Counted from the first letter of the stretch, positions 1 to 9,782 are shown. The stretch: 38,824 bases of DNA from Rhodococcus sp. HNM0569 (GCF_012726205.1 NZ_JAASAE010000021.1:1-38824), one strand, 5' to 3'. The notes: generated by a model from the sequence alone, not told the origin. Program-made: numbers and translations.

Positions 1-3000
1 GCTCACCCGGCACGCCGGGAGCGCACGGATGCAGCCGCGCGTCCAGCACGTGGGTGCGCACGTTCCATTCGGCGACGCCGATCGGGACGGTCGCCGCCTC
101 GGCGGGCGTCTCGTCCGCGGGCCAGTACGTCACGGACACCGCGGCCTCGGTCGGCCCGTACAGATTGTGCAGCCGTGCGTGCCACCGGTCGCCGAATCGC
201 TGCGCGGTGGCCGCGGGCAGTGCCTCGCCGATCACGAACACGTCGCGCAAGGACGAGCATGTCTCGGCGGGTGCCTCGGCAACGAACACGTCGAGCATCG
301 AAGGAACGAAATCCGTTGCCACAACCGAATACTCGTCGATCGCGCGGGCGAGGGCCGCGGGGTCGCGGTGACCGTCCGGTTCGGCGAGCAGCAGGTGCGC
401 GCCGACCTGCAACGGCCAGAAGTAGCCCCACACCGAGACGTCGAACGTGGTCGCGGTCTTCTGCAGGTACACCTCGCCCGCCGCGAGCGGGTACTCGTGC
501 TGCATCCACGCGAGCTGGTTGACGATCGCCTCGTGCGGCACCGCGACGCCCTTCGGGCGCCCGGTGGAGCCGGACGTGTAGATGACGTAGGCAGGGTGCA
601 GCGGACGGAGCGGCGCGACCCGGTCGACGTCGGTGACCGGCGCCGCGTCGTAGCCGTCGAGGGCGATCCGGTCGATCTCGATGCTCGGGACGTCCGCGCC
701 CGCCTCGACGGCGTCGCCGGACGTGGTCAGCACGCACTTCGGCGCGGCCGAGTCGAGCACGTACGCGATGCGTTCGGCCGGATGATCGGGGTCGATCGGC
801 ACATAGGCGGCGCCCGCACCGACCACCGCGTACATGCCGACGACGAGGTCGATGCCGCGGCGCATCGCGACCACGACGCGGTCTTCCGGCCCGATGCCGC
901 GCTCGATCAGCAGCCGCGACAGCCGGTGCACCCGATCGGCGAACCCACGATAGGTGAGCGGCTCCGCACCGGGTGCCGACAACGCGCACGCGTCCGGCGT
1001 GCGGGCGGCGGACGCGGCGAAGGCGTCGGGCAGCGTCGTCGCCGCGACCGGATGCGCGGTGGCATTCCAGCGGGCTTCGCTGTCGCGGCCGGTGATCGCG
1101 ATGTCGCCGACCGCGCGGGTCTCCTCGCCGGTGGCGACGGCGCGCAGCACGGTGACGAATGCGTCGGCCAGGGCCGCGACGGTGTCGCGGTCGAACAGGT
1201 CGCGCGCGTAGTCCCAGCGCACCTGCGCCCCGACACCGGCCGCGAGGTCGCGACCGGAATCGACGGTGACCTGCAGGTCGTTCTTGGCGATGTCGGTGGC
1301 GATCTCGTCGGCGGACACGTCGAGACCCGCGAGTGCGAGCCGCGCGGGCGGCGTGTTCTGGAAGAACAGCATCACCTGGGTGAGCGGGTGGGCGAGCGCA
1401 CTGCGGTCGAGGCCGATGCGGTCGAGCACCTCGTCGAACGGGACGTCGGCGTGCCCGAACGCGCCGAGGTCGGCCTCGCGCGCCTGCTCGAGGAGCGAGG
1501 CGACGGTGTCGCCGCCACGTACCCGCAGGCGCAGCGCGAGCGTGTTGACGAACATGCCGACGAGAGAATCGAGTGCGGCGGCGCCGCGCCCGGCGACGGG
1601 CGTGCCGATCACGACGTCCTCGCCCGCACCGGACCGGTGCAGCAGCACCGCGAGCGCGGCGTGCACGACCATGAACGGGGTGACGCCGTGCCGCTGCGCC
1701 GCGGCCGTCACGTCCGCCCACAACTCGGAATCCAGCGACACCTCGACGGTGCCTGCCCGGTGCGTGGGGGTCTGCGGCCGCACCCGGTCGGCGGGCAGCT
1801 CCACGGAGCCACTGACGCCGTCGAGAGTGTGTGTCCAGTACTCGAACTCGCGCGCGGACGCGCCGCCGAGCATGTCCCGCTGCCACAGCGTGTAGTCCGC
1901 GTACCGGACGTCGAGCGGTTCCCACCGCGGTGGGTGTCCGGCGAGCCGGGCCTCGTAGGCGGCCATCAGGTCGGCGGCGAGCGGCGCCATCGACCAGCCG
2001 TCGGCCGCGATGTGATGCACGACGAGCGCGAGCACGTGCCGCGACGGCGTCACCCGCAGCAGCGCGGCCCGTAGGGGCTGCTCGGTGGTCAGGTCGAAGC
2101 CGGTGCGGGCGAGCGCGGCGGTGTGGCGGGCGACGCCCGCGGCGTCGGTGTCGACCGGGGTCAGCGTGTGCGCCACGTCGTCGACCGCCAGCATGTGCTG
2201 GTACGGGCCGGTCTCGTCGGCCGGGCACACGGTACGCAGCGGTTCGTGCCGGTCGAGGACGTCGCCGAGCGCGGCCTGCAGGGCGTCGGTGTCGAGCGGA
2301 CCGTCCAGGGTGAGCGCGAGCGGAAGGTTGTATGCGGGCGAGGCCGGGTCGAGCCGGTTGGTGAGCCAGATGCGTTGCTGCGCACTCGACAACGGGACGC
2401 GGGCCACGTTCTCGCGGCGGGTGAGTTCCGGCGTCGGGGCGTCGGAGGCGCCGCTTCCTGTGTGTGCGTCGGCAGCCGCCGCGATGCCGGCGACGGTCGG
2501 GTTCTCGAAGACGTCGCGCACACCCAGGTCGGCGCCGAGCGCCGCGTTGATGCGCGAGACGACCTGCGTCGCGAGCAGCGAGTTTCCGCCGAGTGCGAAG
2601 AAGTCGGCGTGCACGCCGGGACGCGTGACCGACAGGACCTCGGCGAGCACGTCCGCGACGGTCGCCTCGACGGGGGTGCGGGGCGGGGTGTCGTCGGCGT
2701 CGGCAGCCGCGAACACCGGCGCGGGCAGTGCGGCCCGGTCGATCTTGCCCGCAGGCGTGAGCGGCAGTTCGGGGACACGCACGATGGCCGAGGGCACCAT
2801 GTGCCGTGGCAGGCGGGTCGCGACCACCGCGGCGAGATCGGTGTCGGCGCGGTCGTCGGTGTGCGGGCCTGCAATCACGTACGACACGAGGCGGGTGACC
2901 CCGTGCTCGTCGGTGTGCCCGAGGGTGTGGGCGGCGACCACGTCGGTCGCGGCGAGCAACGCGGTGTCGACCTCCCCGGGTTCGATGCGGAAACCGCGGA

Positions 3001-5677
3001 TCTTGATCTGGTGGTCGCTGCGGCCCAGAAACTCGAGTTGCCAGGCGGACTCGAGTGGCCTGCCGGTTCCCGGCGCCCCGGCCGCGTCGGTGTCGCCGAG
3101 GCGCACCCAGCGCACGACGTCGCCCGTGCGGTAGAGGCGACCGAGCCCGAACGGGTTCGCGACGAACCGTTCCGACGTCTGACCGGCGCGTCCGACGTAC
3201 CCGCGGGCGAGTGCGTCGCCCGCGACGTACAGTTCGCCTCGGCTGCCGGGGGCTGCGGGGCGCAGCCGCTCGTCGAGCACCAGCAGTGCCACGCCCGTGG
3301 TGGGGGCGCCGATGGTGACCGGTGCGCCGGGCGTCATCGCCGCCGTGGCCGACGCCATGACGGTGGTTTCACTGGGCCCGTAGGCATTGACCATCGTGCG
3401 GCCCGGCGCCCAGCGCGCGACCAGTTCGGGTGGACACACGTCGCCCGCGACCAGCACCGTACGCAGCGCGGGCACCGCGGCCGGGTCGACCGTCGCGAGT
3501 GCGGCGGGGGTGCAGAACGCGTGCGTGACGGCGTGCCGTGCGAGCAGATCGGCGAGTTCAGTGCCGCCGTACACGCTCGGCGGTGCGACGACGAGGGTCG
3601 CCCCCGCGCACGTGGCCATCAGCAGCTCGAACACCGACGCGTCGAAACTGGGTGACGCGAAATGCAGGACCCGCGAGGACGATTCGACCGACAGTCGGCG
3701 CCGTTCGTCGGCGGCGAGTGCGGCGAGGCCGCGGTGGCTGACCGCGACGCCCTTGGGGCGGCCGGTCGAGCCGGAGGTGTAGATGACGTACGCGAGCGAG
3801 TCGAGTCGCACCGGGCCGGTGCGGTCGGCGTCGGTCACGGGGGTCGCGAGGTATGCATCGGCGGCCGCCGACGTGGCGGGGTCGTCCAGGACGATCCACT
3901 CGATCGGGCGCTCGCCCACCGTGGCGGGCAGGTGCGGCAGCTGCGCCGAGGTGGTGAGGCCGACGGACGCACCGCAGTCGGCGAGCATGTAGGCGATGCG
4001 GTCCGCCGGATAGTTCGGGTCGACGGGCACGAACGGCGCGCCCGCGCGCGCGAGCGCCCAGGTGGCCGTCACCGACTCGGCCGAGCGGGCGATCGCCAAC
4101 GCGACCGGGGTCTCGGGGCCGACGCCGTGATCGGCGAGCAGCCGGGCCAGCCGGGTGCTGCGGTCGTCGAGCACCCGATAGGACACCGTGTGCGGGCCGT
4201 CGGGGCCGTCGGTGACGAGCGCGTCGCCGTCGCCGCCGAGGCGCACCGCACGGTCGAGCAGCACCGGCAGCGTGGCGGGCGGTGGGCCGACCGGGCCCGG
4301 CGCCGGCACCAGCTGGGCCGTCTCGTCGCGCAGCAGCACCGCGAGTTCGCCGACGGGCGTCTCGTCCGCCGCGGCGCCCGCGGCGAGGAACCGGTGCACG
4401 AACTCGACGAGCCGCTCGTGGTGCGCGGCGAGCACCGCGTCGTCGTACAGCGCCGGGTTCGCCTCCAGATCGAGGTGCAGGCTGTCGGATTCGCCCTGGT
4501 ACAGGTCGATCGCGAGGTCGTGCACGGGCCCCGTCGAGAGCACGTGCAGCGTGCCGGTGACGTCGCCGAGGGCGACCTCGTTGTGGAAGAGCATGACGTT
4601 GACCAGCGGGCCGTCGGTGACGATGCCGGTGCGACCGTCGGCCATGTCGACCGACGGGAACCGCTGGTGCCGCAGCGCCCCGGTGACCGCGACCCGCACG
4701 GCGGCGACGAGGTCGGCGGGCACGGCGTCGGCGGGCACCGCGATACGCAGCGGCACGACATTGGACACCATGCCGCCGGAGCGGCGCAGCACCGCGGTGG
4801 TGCGGGCGGTGACCGGCAACGACAGGGTCACCTCGTCGCGGCCGGTGACGCGGGCGAGGAATGCGGCGACGGCGGCGATCGTCTCGAACGACACCGACGA
4901 GCCGTGCCGCGAGGTCGCGTGGTCGAGGTGATCGAGGGTGCTGTCCGGCAGGCGACGGTGCGACACGCGCGAGACCGCGGCGGGCGGGGCCTGACGGTCG
5001 GCGAGGGTGGTGGGTTCGCCGTCGCGGGCGCCGAGTTGCTGCGCCCAGTAGTCGCGGTCGGCGGCGAACCGGCGCGACGCACGGTAGTCGGCGTCGATGC
5101 GGGTGAGCTCGACGAGGTCGGCGGGCCGGAACGGCGCGGCCTCGCTCGCGGTGACCGCGGCCGTGTACAGCTCGGCGCACCGGTCGATCATCGTCGACGC
5201 GCCCATGCCGTCGAGCGCGACATGGTGCACGCGGCAGTACCAGTAGTAGTGGTCGACACCCACGTGCAGCACCGCCGAACGCACGAGCCGGTCGGTGTAC
5301 AGGTCGATCGGTGCGCTGCGGTCGGCGGTCATCCAGTCCGCGGCCGCACGCAGCGGGTCGGGTTCGGCGCGCAGGTCGACGACGTCGACGGCGGTGTCGA
5401 GGTCGTGGTCGACGAGCTGGTGCGGCACCCCGTCGATCTCGACGAGCCGCAGGAATCCGGTGCCGATCTCGTGGGCCGCGGTGACGAGGCTGTCGAGCAG
5501 CAACGGCACGTCGATCGCGCCGCGGATCTCGACGTACTGGGCGATGTTGACCGGCACCGTGGGGTCGAGCTGCTGCGCGAACCACATGCCACGCTGGGGC
5601 GCCGAGAGTGGGAATGCGTCGCCGGCTGGTTGGGTCTGCCGACCGTACGTGTCCGGGTTGGGCACGGACTCGACCAC
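1..5677 (-). CDS. Nonribosomal peptide synthetase, C-A-T-C-A, 3' end cut by the window
   Basis: Multimodular enzyme that activates amino acids as adenylates, loads them on carrier domains and condenses them. About 1892 residues are visible and the frame runs off the left edge. Domain order from the start: condensation (about 15-450, HHVALDG at about 151), adenylation 1 (about 465-985, YTSGSTGRPKG near 630), carrier (GGNSLLATQ near 1029), condensation 2 (about 1085-1510, HHIAADG near 1219), adenylation 2 (from about 1540, YTSGSTGRPKG near 1695, NLYGPTEAAV near the edge). GTG 5677 is chosen because GGGGGAAG lies just upstream; ATG 5740 is in frame but has no ribosome site and sits in an inverted repeat. 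The protein begins with a condensation domain, so the donor is an acyl group or comes from another protein. No MbtH gene is in view. The product is unknown. The real frame was read directly from the DNA; overlapping long ORFs in other frames are shadows. Confidence 0.95.
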   Translation of the reverse strand, partial: MVESVPNPDTYGRQTQPAGDAFPLSAPQRGMWFAQQLDPTVPVNIAQYVEIRGAIDVPLLLDSLVTAAHEIGTGFLRLVEIDGVPHQLVDHDLDTAVDVVDLRAEPDPLRAAADWMTADRSAPIDLYTDRLVRSAVLHVGVDHYYWYCRVHHVALDGMGASTMIDRCAELYTAAVTASEAAPFRPADLVELTRIDADYRASRRFAADRDYWAQQLGARDGEPTTLADRQAPPAAVSRVSHRRLPDSTLDHLDHATSRHGSSVSFETIAAVAAFLARVTGRDEVTLSLPVTARTTAVLRRSGGMVSNVVPLRIAVPADAVPADLVAAVRVAVTGALRHQRFPSVDMADGRTGIVTDGPLVNVMLFHNEVALGDVTGTLHVLSTGPVHDLAIDLYQGESDSLHLDLEANPALYDDAVLAAHHERLVEFVHRFLAAGAAADETPVGELAVLLRDETAQLVPAPGPVGPPPATLPVLLDRAVRLGGDGDALVTDGPDGPHTVSYRVLDDRSTRLARLLADHGVGPETPVALAIARSAESVTATWALARAGAPFVPVDPNYPADRIAYMLADCGASVGLTTSAQLPHLPATVGERPIEWIVLDDPATSAAADAYLATPVTDADRTGPVRLDSLAYVIYTSGSTGRPKGVAVSHRGLAALAADERRRLSVESSSRVLHFASPSFDASVFELLMATCAGATLVVAPPSVYGGTELADLLARHAVTHAFCTPAALATVDPAAVPALRTVLVAGDVCPPELVARWAPGRTMVNAYGPSETTVMASATAAMTPGAPVTIGAPTTGVALLVLDERLRPAAPGSRGELYVAGDALARGYVGRAGQTSERFVANPFGLGRLYRTGDVVRWVRLGDTDAAGAPGTGRPLESAWQLEFLGRSDHQIKIRGFRIEPGEVDTALLAATDVVAAHTLGHTDEHGVTRLVSYVIAGPHTDDRADTDLAAVVATRLPRHMVPSAIVRVPELPLTPAGKIDRAALPAPVFAAADADDTPPRTPVEATVADVLAEVLSVTRPGVHADFFALGGNSLLATQVVSRINAALGADLGVRDVFENPTVAGIAAAADAHTGSGASDAPTPELTRRENVARVPLSSAQQRIWLTNRLDPASPAYNLPLALTLDGPLDTDALQAALGDVLDRHEPLRTVCPADETGPYQHMLAVDDVAHTLTPVDTDAAGVARHTAALARTGFDLTTEQPLRAALLRVTPSRHVLALVVHHIAADGWSMAPLAADLMAAYEARLAGHPPRWEPLDVRYADYTLWQRDMLGGASAREFEYWTHTLDGVSGSVELPADRVRPQTPTHRAGTVEVSLDSELWADVTAAAQRHGVTPFMVVHAALAVLLHRSGAGEDVVIGTPVAGRGAAALDSLVGMFVNTLALRLRVRGGDTVASLLEQAREADLGAFGHADVPFDEVLDRIGLDRSALAHPLTQVMLFFQNTPPARLALAGLDVSADEIATDIAKNDLQVTVDSGRDLAAGVGAQVRWDYARDLFDRDTVAALADAFVTVLRAVATGEETRAVGDIAITGRDSEARWNATAHPVAATTLPDAFAASAARTPDACALSAPGAEPLTYRGFADRVHRLSRLLIERGIGPEDRVVVAMRRGIDLVVGMYAVVGAGAAYVPIDPDHPAERIAYVLDSAAPKCVLTTSGDAVEAGADVPSIEIDRIALDGYDAAPVTDVDRVAPLRPLHPAYVIYTSGSTGRPKGVAVPHEAIVNQLAWMQHEYPLAAGEVYLQKTATTFDVSVWGYFWPLQVGAHLLLAEPDGHRDPAALARAIDEYSVVATDFVPSMLDVFVAEAPAETCSSLRDVFVIGEALPAATAQRFGDRWHARLHNLYGPTEAAVSVTYWPADETPAEAATVPIGVAEWNVRTHVLDARLHPCAPGVPGE

Positions 5678-5974
5678 TCTCTTCCCCCGCTTCTGATCAC
5701 GCTTCCCCGGCGGGGAAAGCTGGTCGCGCTCAGTGAACATGCACCGAACGGTGCACTACAAATCAGTGACAGTTCTGTCGGGCTGGTGTGAATCAGCTTC
5801 CGGGCTTGTATCGCCACCGTTCCTGGTTTTGTTTCCTTTCCGATGCAGATTCTGCAAAACACCCGGTCAGGGTTGCCGCCTTCGGCTACCGTGCCGAGGG
5901 CATGCGGGTGTCCGCCGACGCGTTCACGGGGATCGGTCGGCGGCTCACCACACTGTCCCGCGGTGGACACGATG
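5678..5974 (-). promoter_or_regulatory. Leader of the NRPS gene with stacked inverted repeats
   Basis: This 297-bp gap between lnt and the NRPS gene is richer in A+T than its flanks around 5820-5870 and holds no convincing gene. It contains four short inverted repeats: TTCCCCG-G-CGGGGAA (5703-5717), TGCACCG-AA-CGGTGCA (5740-5755), GACAG-TT-CTGTC (5768-5779) and TGCAGA-T-TCTGCA (5844-5856). The first two would lie in the 5' untranslated RNA if translation starts at GTG 5677. No IdeR-type iron box was seen. A regulator-binding or RNA-folding role is inference from symmetry and place only. Confidence 0.45.
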
Positions 5975-7603
5975 TCAACTGCGGGAGCGCTCACGCCGAG
6001 CGACCCCGACGCCCGCGACGAGCGCGAGCACGCCCATTCCCGACAACACGTACTCGGGCAGCGCGCCGAGCCGTGTCGCGAGCGTCGTGCCGGTGTACAG
6101 GGGCAGTTCGTGCTCGAGGACCGCCGGTTCGAACAGGGCCGTTCGGTCGAGGACCGAACCGTCGGACGCGACGAGCGCACTGACGCCGCTGGTCGCGGCG
6201 ACCACGAGCGAGCGGCCGTGCTCGACGGCACGCAGCCGCGACATCGCGAGCTGCTGGTAGGTCATCTCGGTGTCGCCGAAGGTCGCATTGTTGGTGGGCA
6301 CGGCCAGCAGCTGCGCGCCGGCGTCGACCGACTGGGTGAACGCGCGGTCGAAGGCGACCTCGTAGCAGGTCGCGACACCGATCGGGACGCCCGCCGCGTG
6401 CACGACGCCGTCACCGTCGCCGGGGACGAAGTCGCCCGCACGGTCGGCGTACTCGGAGAAGTGACGGAAGAACTCGCGGTACGGCAGGTACTCGCCGAAC
6501 GGCTGGATGATCTTCTTGTCGTGCTGCTCCTGCGGGCCGCGCGCACCGTCCCACACGATCACCGAGTTGGTGGTGGTGCCGTCGGCGTTGCGCAGCACCG
6601 CGCCGACGAGGATCGGCGCGCCCACCGCCTGCGAGGCACGGGTGATGTCGGACGCCGCGTCCGCGCTGCGGAGCGGGTCGATGTCGGACGCATTCTCCGG
6701 CCACACGACGACGTCGGGTGGTGCCGCGGTACCGGTGCGCACCGCGGCGGCGAGTTCGAGGGTGCGTGCGACGTGATTGTCGAGCACCTGTTTGCGTTGC
6801 GCGTTGAAGTCGAGGCCGAGCCGCGGCACGCTGCCCTGGATCGCGGCGACCGTCAGCGTGCGCTGCTCCACGGGAGCCGGCAGCAACGGTGCGGCGGCCA
6901 GCGCGACGAGCGACGCCGCCGCCGTCGCGCACACGCCTCCGACGGCCGCGCGGGTTCCGGGGCGCGTCCGGGTGCGGGCTGCGCGCACGCACATGCGGGC
7001 GAGCAGGGCGCCGCCTGCCCCGGTGAGCGCGACCCCGAAGGACACGAGCGGGGCGCCGCCGATGCTCGCGAGCCCGAGCAGCAGGCCGTCGGGCTGACCG
7101 AACGCGAGCCTGCCCCACGGGAAACCGCCGAACGGCACGCTCGACCGCAGCCATTCGGTGAGCGACCAGCAGGCCGCGATCCACAGCGGCGCCCACGGGA
7201 CGCGGGCCGCGACCACCGCGGCCGCCCCGAACGCGCCGACGAACAGCGACTCGACCGCGGCGAGGGCGAGCCACGGCAGCGGCCCGACGTACTCCCCCAC
7301 CCACGGCAGCAGCGGCACCAGGAAGCCGAGGCCCGCGAGGTATCCGTAGCCGAAGCCGCCGCGCGCCCGCGGTGGCCGCGGCCCCGCGGTGAGGGCGAGC
7401 ACGAGGACCGCGATGCCGACGGGCGCGAGGAACCACAGCGGGCGCGGCGGGAAACTCGCATACAGCAGCAGACCCGCGGCGAGCGCGGCCGCCGCGCGGG
7501 CGGCGGCGACGCCGATACGCGCGCCGCCGGGTGCGGTCGTGTCGGGTGCTGCCGCGCTGCCGGGATCGTCGGATCGGGTCGTGTCGGGGTGGGACGCGCT
7601 CAC
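5975..7603 (-). CDS. lnt: Apolipoprotein N-acyltransferase Lnt
   Basis: Integral membrane enzyme that moves a fatty acyl chain from phospholipid to the N-terminal cysteine of lipoproteins, the last step of lipoprotein maturation. The protein has 542 residues: membrane segments over about 30-245, a nitrilase-like domain over about 250-500, and a last membrane helix at about 518-535. The catalytic triad expected from E. coli Lnt is visible: Glu303 in VVWPENASD, Lys363 in HDKKIIQPFGEYLP and Cys413 in GVATCYEVAFD. The GTG start overlaps the stop of the upstream amidohydrolase gene (GTGA), so translation is probably coupled. In M. tuberculosis Lnt is fused to the polyprenol-mannose synthase Ppm1; here there is no such domain and no ppm1 directly downstream, where an NRPS gene is found instead. 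Confidence 0.95.
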   Translation of the reverse strand: MSASHPDTTRSDDPGSAAAPDTTAPGGARIGVAAARAAAALAAGLLLYASFPPRPLWFLAPVGIAVLVLALTAGPRPPRARGGFGYGYLAGLGFLVPLLPWVGEYVGPLPWLALAAVESLFVGAFGAAAVVAARVPWAPLWIAACWSLTEWLRSSVPFGGFPWGRLAFGQPDGLLLGLASIGGAPLVSFGVALTGAGGALLARMCVRAARTRTRPGTRAAVGGVCATAAASLVALAAAPLLPAPVEQRTLTVAAIQGSVPRLGLDFNAQRKQVLDNHVARTLELAAAVRTGTAAPPDVVVWPENASDIDPLRSADAASDITRASQAVGAPILVGAVLRNADGTTTNSVIVWDGARGPQEQHDKKIIQPFGEYLPYREFFRHFSEYADRAGDFVPGDGDGVVHAAGVPIGVATCYEVAFDRAFTQSVDAGAQLLAVPTNNATFGDTEMTYQQLAMSRLRAVEHGRSLVVAATSGVSALVASDGSVLDRTALFEPAVLEHELPLYTGTTLATRLGALPEYVLSGMGVLALVAGVGVARRERSRS

Positions 7604-9210
7604 CCGCGCGCCTCGCGGTCGTACACGACGCGGCCGCGATGCACCGAGGCGAGACAGGTCGGCAGCGTCGCGTCGGCGTCGAGGCGAGGCAACGCGGGCA
7701 CCCGCGAACGGGGATCGGTCGACCACCGTTGCACCGAGTCCTTCGGCGCGGCGACCACCAGGTCGTCGGCGTCCCAGATCGCGTACGACGCGGGGGCTCC
7801 CGGGTCGAGGGTGCCGGCGAGCCCGTCCCGCACCCCGCCTGCACGCCACGCGCCGCGGGTGGCCGCCGAGAACGCGGCCCGCGCGGACACGCCGCTGCCC
7901 GGCGTGCGGTGATGGACCGCGGCCCGCACCATCGCCCACGGGTCCACCGGGTCGACCGGCGCGTCGGATCCGAAGGCGAGTGAGACGCCCGCCGACGCGG
8001 CGGTGGCGAACGGGTTCATCGCGGCCGCGCGGGCCCCGCCGACCCGCTCGGCGTACATGCCGTCGGGGCCGCCCCACTGCGCGTCGAACTGGGGTTGCGC
8101 ACTGACCAGCACACCCCAGCGGCCGAGGGCGTCCGCGTGCGCGCGGTCCATCATCTCGGCGTGCTCGAGCCGGTGCCCGATGCGGGCGAAGGCCGGACCG
8201 CCGACCTGGTCGACCACCCGGGCGAAGCCGTCGACGACCGCCGCCATCGCCGCGTCGCCGATCACGTGGAAACCTGCCTGCACCCCGACCTCGGTGCACG
8301 CGGCGACGTGCGCCGCGATCTGCTCGACGTCGAGGTAGGCGTTGCCGACGGTGTCGGGGGCGTCGGCGTAGGGCTCCCGCAGCCAGGCGGTGCGCGAGCC
8401 GAGCGAGCCGTCGACGAACAGGTCACCCGCGAGTCCGTGGGCGCCGGTCGCGTCGAGCAGTTCGCGGGCGTGCTCCGCGGACGCCGCGAGCTGCCCCCAG
8501 TAGCCGCGCACCTCGACCGGGTGTGGGGTTGCGAGGAGCTCGCGGAAGTCGTCGAGGCCCGCGACGTCGGGGCCACCGCATTCGTGCACCGCGATCACGC
8601 CGCGTGCGGCGAGGGTGTCGAGCGCGACGGTGCGTGCCGCGTCGCGCTGGCTCGGCGTGAGCCGGGTGCGTGCGGCGGCGCGGGCGAGGTGGTGGGCGTC
8701 GGCCACGAGCGGGGCGTCGGCGGCGTAGCCCGCGGTGCCTGCGAGGTCGGGGACGAGCGCCCGCAGCGCCGTCGAGCACGCCGCGGAATGCACGTCGACG
8801 CGAGACAGGTAGAGCGCGCGGCCCGGTGCGGCCTCGTCGAGCTCGGTGGTCGACGGGCCGCGCCCTTCGGGCCACGCCGTGTCGTCCCATCCGTGGCCCC
8901 ACACGATCGCGTCGTCGTGCGCGGCGACATGCTCGCGCACCAGGGCGAGGCATTCGGCGAGTGAGCGGGCGCCGGACAGGTCGAGGCCCGCGAGTGCGAA
9001 CCCGAGCGCGGTGACGTGCACGTGCGTGTCGACGAACCCCGGTGCGACGAAGGCGCCACCCAGGTCGATCTCCTCGGCGCCCGGGTGCAGGGCGCGGCCC
9101 GCACGCTCGTCGCCGACCCACACGACGGTGCCGTCGGTGACGGCCATCGACGTCGCGTCGGGCGCCGACGAACTGTAGATCCGACCACCGACCAGCAGTT
9201 GCGTACTCAC
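7600..9210 (-). CDS. YtcJ-like amidohydrolase (amidohydrolase family 3)
   Basis: Predicted cytoplasmic metal-dependent hydrolase of 536 residues. The N-terminal small beta domain (LLVGGRIYSS) leads into the metal-binding motif DTHVHVTALG (His63, His65). Further ligand motifs are FHVIGDAA, IGHRLEHAEM and FGSDAPVDP, in the order usual for the YtcJ/amidohydrolase-3 family. Members act on amides, formamides or carbamates, but the substrate here cannot be told. The start is GTG 9210, 17 nt after the stop of the fxsA-like gene, and the stop overlaps the lnt start by 4 nt, so the three genes probably form one operon. A link between the hydrolase and lipoprotein acylation is not evident. Confidence 0.88.
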   Translation of the reverse strand: MSTQLLVGGRIYSSSAPDATSMAVTDGTVVWVGDERAGRALHPGAEEIDLGGAFVAPGFVDTHVHVTALGFALAGLDLSGARSLAECLALVREHVAAHDDAIVWGHGWDDTAWPEGRGPSTTELDEAAPGRALYLSRVDVHSAACSTALRALVPDLAGTAGYAADAPLVADAHHLARAAARTRLTPSQRDAARTVALDTLAARGVIAVHECGGPDVAGLDDFRELLATPHPVEVRGYWGQLAASAEHARELLDATGAHGLAGDLFVDGSLGSRTAWLREPYADAPDTVGNAYLDVEQIAAHVAACTEVGVQAGFHVIGDAAMAAVVDGFARVVDQVGGPAFARIGHRLEHAEMMDRAHADALGRWGVLVSAQPQFDAQWGGPDGMYAERVGGARAAAMNPFATAASAGVSLAFGSDAPVDPVDPWAMVRAAVHHRTPGSGVSARAAFSAATRGAWRAGGVRDGLAGTLDPGAPASYAIWDADDLVVAAPKDSVQRWSTDPRSRVPALPRLDADATLPTCLASVHRGRVVYDREARG

Positions 9211-9227
9211 GCGCCCCAGTCTGCCTG

Positions 9228-9782
9228 TTACGGCCTCCCGCGACCACGACGGGTATCGAAGGTGCCGCGGCTCCCGTCGTCGACGATCTCGCCGTCCACG
9301 ACTTCCCCGTCGAGGACACGGCCGTTGTCCGCACGCAGATCCGGGTCGTACACCTCGTCCACCACTTCACCGTCGATCACGTCACCGCCGCGCCGCACGC
9401 GGGTGTAGACGTGCGCGCCGCCGACCATCGCGGCCGCGCGTCTGCCCGCCACCGCAACCGCGACCGGCCGCAGCACTCGCCGCGTGACCGGAACGAGGAG
9501 CAACAGCCCCAGTACCGACGTGACCAGACCCGGCACCACCATCAGCGCCGATCCGGACGCGACGAGAGCGCCGTCGGCGACCGCCGCACCCGGGTCCGCG
9601 GTGCCCCGCGACGCGGAGCGGAAGCCGTCGGCTACTCGCCGCCACTGCGATTTCATCAGGACGACACCGATCATCGTGCCGGCGAGCAGCAGCAGCACGG
9701 TCCAGCCGGCGCCGAGGAAGTGGCCCGCCACGACGAGCGCGGCTATCTCGACGACGACGTAGAGCACGAACAGTGCAGGCAT
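9228..9782 (-). CDS. fxsA: FxsA-family membrane protein
   Basis: A 184-residue membrane protein with the FxsA (cytoplasmic membrane protein) pattern: two N-terminal helices (about 2-40), the loop VLMKSQWRRV, then a long hydrophobic segment (about 78-105) and a hydrophilic tail. E. coli FxsA relieves exclusion of phage T7 by plasmid F; its role in actinobacteria is unknown. The C-terminal 60 residues are acidic and repetitive, with GEVVDEVY, GEVVDGEIV and similar short units, and are longer than in the E. coli protein. ATG 9782 follows GGAAGGA about 10 nt upstream. It is the first gene of a probable operon with the amidohydrolase and lnt. M. tuberculosis also has an fxsA homologue close to its lnt/ppm1 gene, so this linkage is old. 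Confidence 0.85.
   Translation of the reverse strand: MPALFVLYVVVEIAALVVAGHFLGAGWTVLLLLAGTMIGVVLMKSQWRRVADGFRSASRGTADPGAAVADGALVASGSALMVVPGLVTSVLGLLLLVPVTRRVLRPVAVAVAGRRAAAMVGGAHVYTRVRRGGDVIDGEVVDEVYDPDLRADNGRVLDGEVVDGEIVDDGSRGTFDTRRGRGRP

Noticed and set aside
3-5585. Long minus-strand ORFs of 741 and 675 codons in the NRPS region
   Set aside because: They are in the wrong frame; the frame with the condensation, adenylation and carrier motifs is a different one that stays open to the left edge.
5678-5974. Iron-regulator (IdeR) box in front of the NRPS as a sign of a siderophore
   Set aside because: No TTAGGTTAGGCTAACCTAA-like sequence could be found there, so a siderophore role is not supported.
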